Positions 59,120 to 60,178 of a stretch of DNA of 60,178 bases are shown piece after piece. The stretch comes from CALNBC01 sp050945915. Its GTDB lineage: Bacteria; Bacillota; Clostridia; Christensenellales; CALWSW01. Under the pieces are notes generated by a model. It saw nothing but the letters and a program-made list of their open reading frames with translations, had not been told where the DNA came from and did not search any database. The DNA is taken from assembly GCA_050945915.1 (NCBI GenBank), contig JBMNTV010000004.1:1-60178 (forward strand). The letters run 5' to 3'. Each line of letters starts with the position of its first letter. Positions within the stretch are counted from its first letter, which is position 1. Made by a program: the position numbers and the translations under genes.

Positions 59120-60178
59120 ATGCGTATCAACAACAACATCATGGCCTTGAACACCCATCGCCAGTACGCCATCAACAACGAAAACATGGCCAAGGCCACT
59201 TCCCGTCTCTCTTCCGGTTACCGGATCAACAACGCGGCGGACGACGCTGCGGGTCTTGCCATCTCTGAAAAGATGCGCGCCCAGATCCGCGGCTTGAACA
59301 TGGCCGCCAAGAACAGCCAGGACGCGATCTCCCTCGTTCAGACCGCTGAAGGCGCCCTCGAAGAAACCGAAGCCATCCTCCAGCGCATGCGCGAGCTGGC
59401 GGTGCAGGCCGCTTCCGACACCAACCAGGAAATCGACCGCAATGCCCTGGACGCCGAGTTCCAGCAGCTGATCAAGGAAATCGACGACATCGCCAACAAG
59501 GCCGACTTCAACGGCACCAAGCTGTTGGACGGCTCTTTGTCTACTGTGTCCTTCGTCGGCGACGCTACGGGCGACGCCCTGACCCTCAAGGAAGGCATGA
59601 CCCTGAACGGCTTCGAGAACCTGGCAAAGGCAACAGAATACGGCTTCGCCTTCACCCCAGAAGTTACCACTTCTGGAAGTGAAGCACCCGCCTACCTCAC
59701 GATCGTTTCGGGCAGCAACAAGTACTACATCGAATCAAAGGGAGCTGGCGCGGCATTTGAGGCCGGTGAGTATCAGGTTATGGTTGGCGATCCAGGCAGC
59801 GGCACCGAAGAGTCCGGCGTGACCATCACGCTGAGCGCGGAAGCCGCCACCGTATTGACCGATAGCGTCGATCTTACCACGCTGAAGTTCGACCTCAACC
59901 CCGATGCTCCCATCGTCATCCAGACCGGCTCCAACAAGGGCGATACCCTGGCCATCAGCATCGGCGACATGAGCTCCGAAGGCCTGAATGTCAAGACCGC
60001 CTCCATCGCCACCCGCGAAAACGCAAGTTCTGCCATCTCCACCGTAGGCGACGCGATCAACGCCGTTTCCACCCAGCGCGCAAGCCTCGGCGCCATGCAG
60101 AACAGGCTGGAGCACAAGATCAACAACCTGGAGACTTCGGCCGAAAACCTCCAGTCTGCCGAAAGCCGCATCCGCGAC
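59120..60178 (+). CDS. Flagellin (runs off the right edge)
   Basis: The first 353 residues of flagellin, open to the end of the window. The N-terminal D0/D1 part starts MRINNNIMALNTHRQY, with SRLSSGYRINNAADDAAGLAIS near residue 30 and LVQTAEGALEETEAILQRMRELA near 85, which is highly conserved. A variable domain covers about 140-290. The C-terminal D1 begins near 300 with SAISTVGDAINAVSTQRASLGAMQNRLEH; only about the last 30-40 residues are missing. The start has GGAGGA upstream. It is transcribed away from the flagellar operon and controlled by sigma-28. Confidence 0.96.
   Translation, partial: MRINNNIMALNTHRQYAINNENMAKATSRLSSGYRINNAADDAAGLAISEKMRAQIRGLNMAAKNSQDAISLVQTAEGALEETEAILQRMRELAVQAASDTNQEIDRNALDAEFQQLIKEIDDIANKADFNGTKLLDGSLSTVSFVGDATGDALTLKEGMTLNGFENLAKATEYGFAFTPEVTTSGSEAPAYLTIVSGSNKYYIESKGAGAAFEAGEYQVMVGDPGSGTEESGVTITLSAEAATVLTDSVDLTTLKFDLNPDAPIVIQTGSNKGDTLAISIGDMSSEGLNVKTASIATRENASSAISTVGDAINAVSTQRASLGAMQNRLEHKINNLETSAENLQSAESRIRD

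Overview
The window looks like chromosomal DNA from a spore-forming, flagellated, anaerobic Clostridia-type Bacillota with fairly high GC. The pointers are pro-sigma-K, a SleB-type cell-wall hydrolase, RNase J, HslVU, FabK and a FabT-like MarR regulator in one fatty-acid operon, two [FeFe]-hydrogenase-family proteins, and a Firmicutes-style flagellar operon with FlbD and FliY. I saw no rRNA, tRNA, CRISPR array, prophage or insertion sequence. Several genes use TTG or GTG starts with well-placed Shine-Dalgarno (SD) sequences.

Layout. 1-5.0 kb: a partial CobD/CbiB-like gene (minus strand), a zinc-dependent phospholipase C-like protein, the K+ uptake pair KtrB/KtrA, and an SDR gene frameshifted at its catalytic YxxxK motif. 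5.0-9.8 kb: an L,D-transpeptidase, a MATE transporter, an orphan glutamate-kinase-like protein and a secreted protein of unknown role. 10.2-11.9 kb: a NifU/IscU-like scaffold protein paired with a GGGtGRT protein. 12.0-17.2 kb: a complex non-coding region with a possible small RNA and a strongly folded leader, followed by a [2Fe-2S] thioredoxin-like ferredoxin, a sensory (HydS-like) [FeFe]-hydrogenase with PAS domain, a SpoIIE/PP2C phosphatase and a group-B-like [FeFe]-hydrogenase. 17.3-20.3 kb: a GntR regulator and hslVU. 20.6-28.6 kb: a SleB-type hydrolase, a nucleotidyltransferase/degenerate phosphomutase fusion, RNase J with a candidate attenuator, MltG and a U32 peptidase-family protein with a perfect 54-bp tandem duplication at its 3' end.

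28.7-39.8 kb: a complete fatty-acid synthesis operon in the order acpP-accB-accC-accD-accA-fabH-fabK-fabD-fabG-fabF-fabZ-marR-birA-bioY. It makes malonyl-CoA, loads it onto ACP and runs the full elongation cycle, and it also carries the biotin ligase and biotin transporter needed to activate AccB. A 36-bp near-palindrome lies over the -10 and start of its promoter and is the likely operator of the MarR/FabT-like protein encoded inside the operon. 40-45.7 kb: pro-sigma-K, the bifunctional NAD(P)HX repair enzyme, and a three-gene operon (FGGY kinase, 2-hydroxyacid dehydrogenase, class II aldolase) behind a good sigma-A promoter.

45.8-58.4 kb: a long minus-strand flagellar operon, fliF-G-H-I-J-K-flgD-flgE-flbD-motA-motB-fliL-fliM-fliY. 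It covers the MS ring, switch, export ATPase, hook assembly and motor, and it stops at a shared terminator, so the export gate genes must lie elsewhere. Divergent from it, at the right edge, is a flagellin gene with an exact sigma-28 promoter and two likely CsrA-binding GGA sites in its leader.

The most interesting non-coding signals are the folded leader of the hydrogenase-sensor operon (12374-12564), the RNase J attenuator-like leader (24056-24291) and the fab operator (28744-28779).
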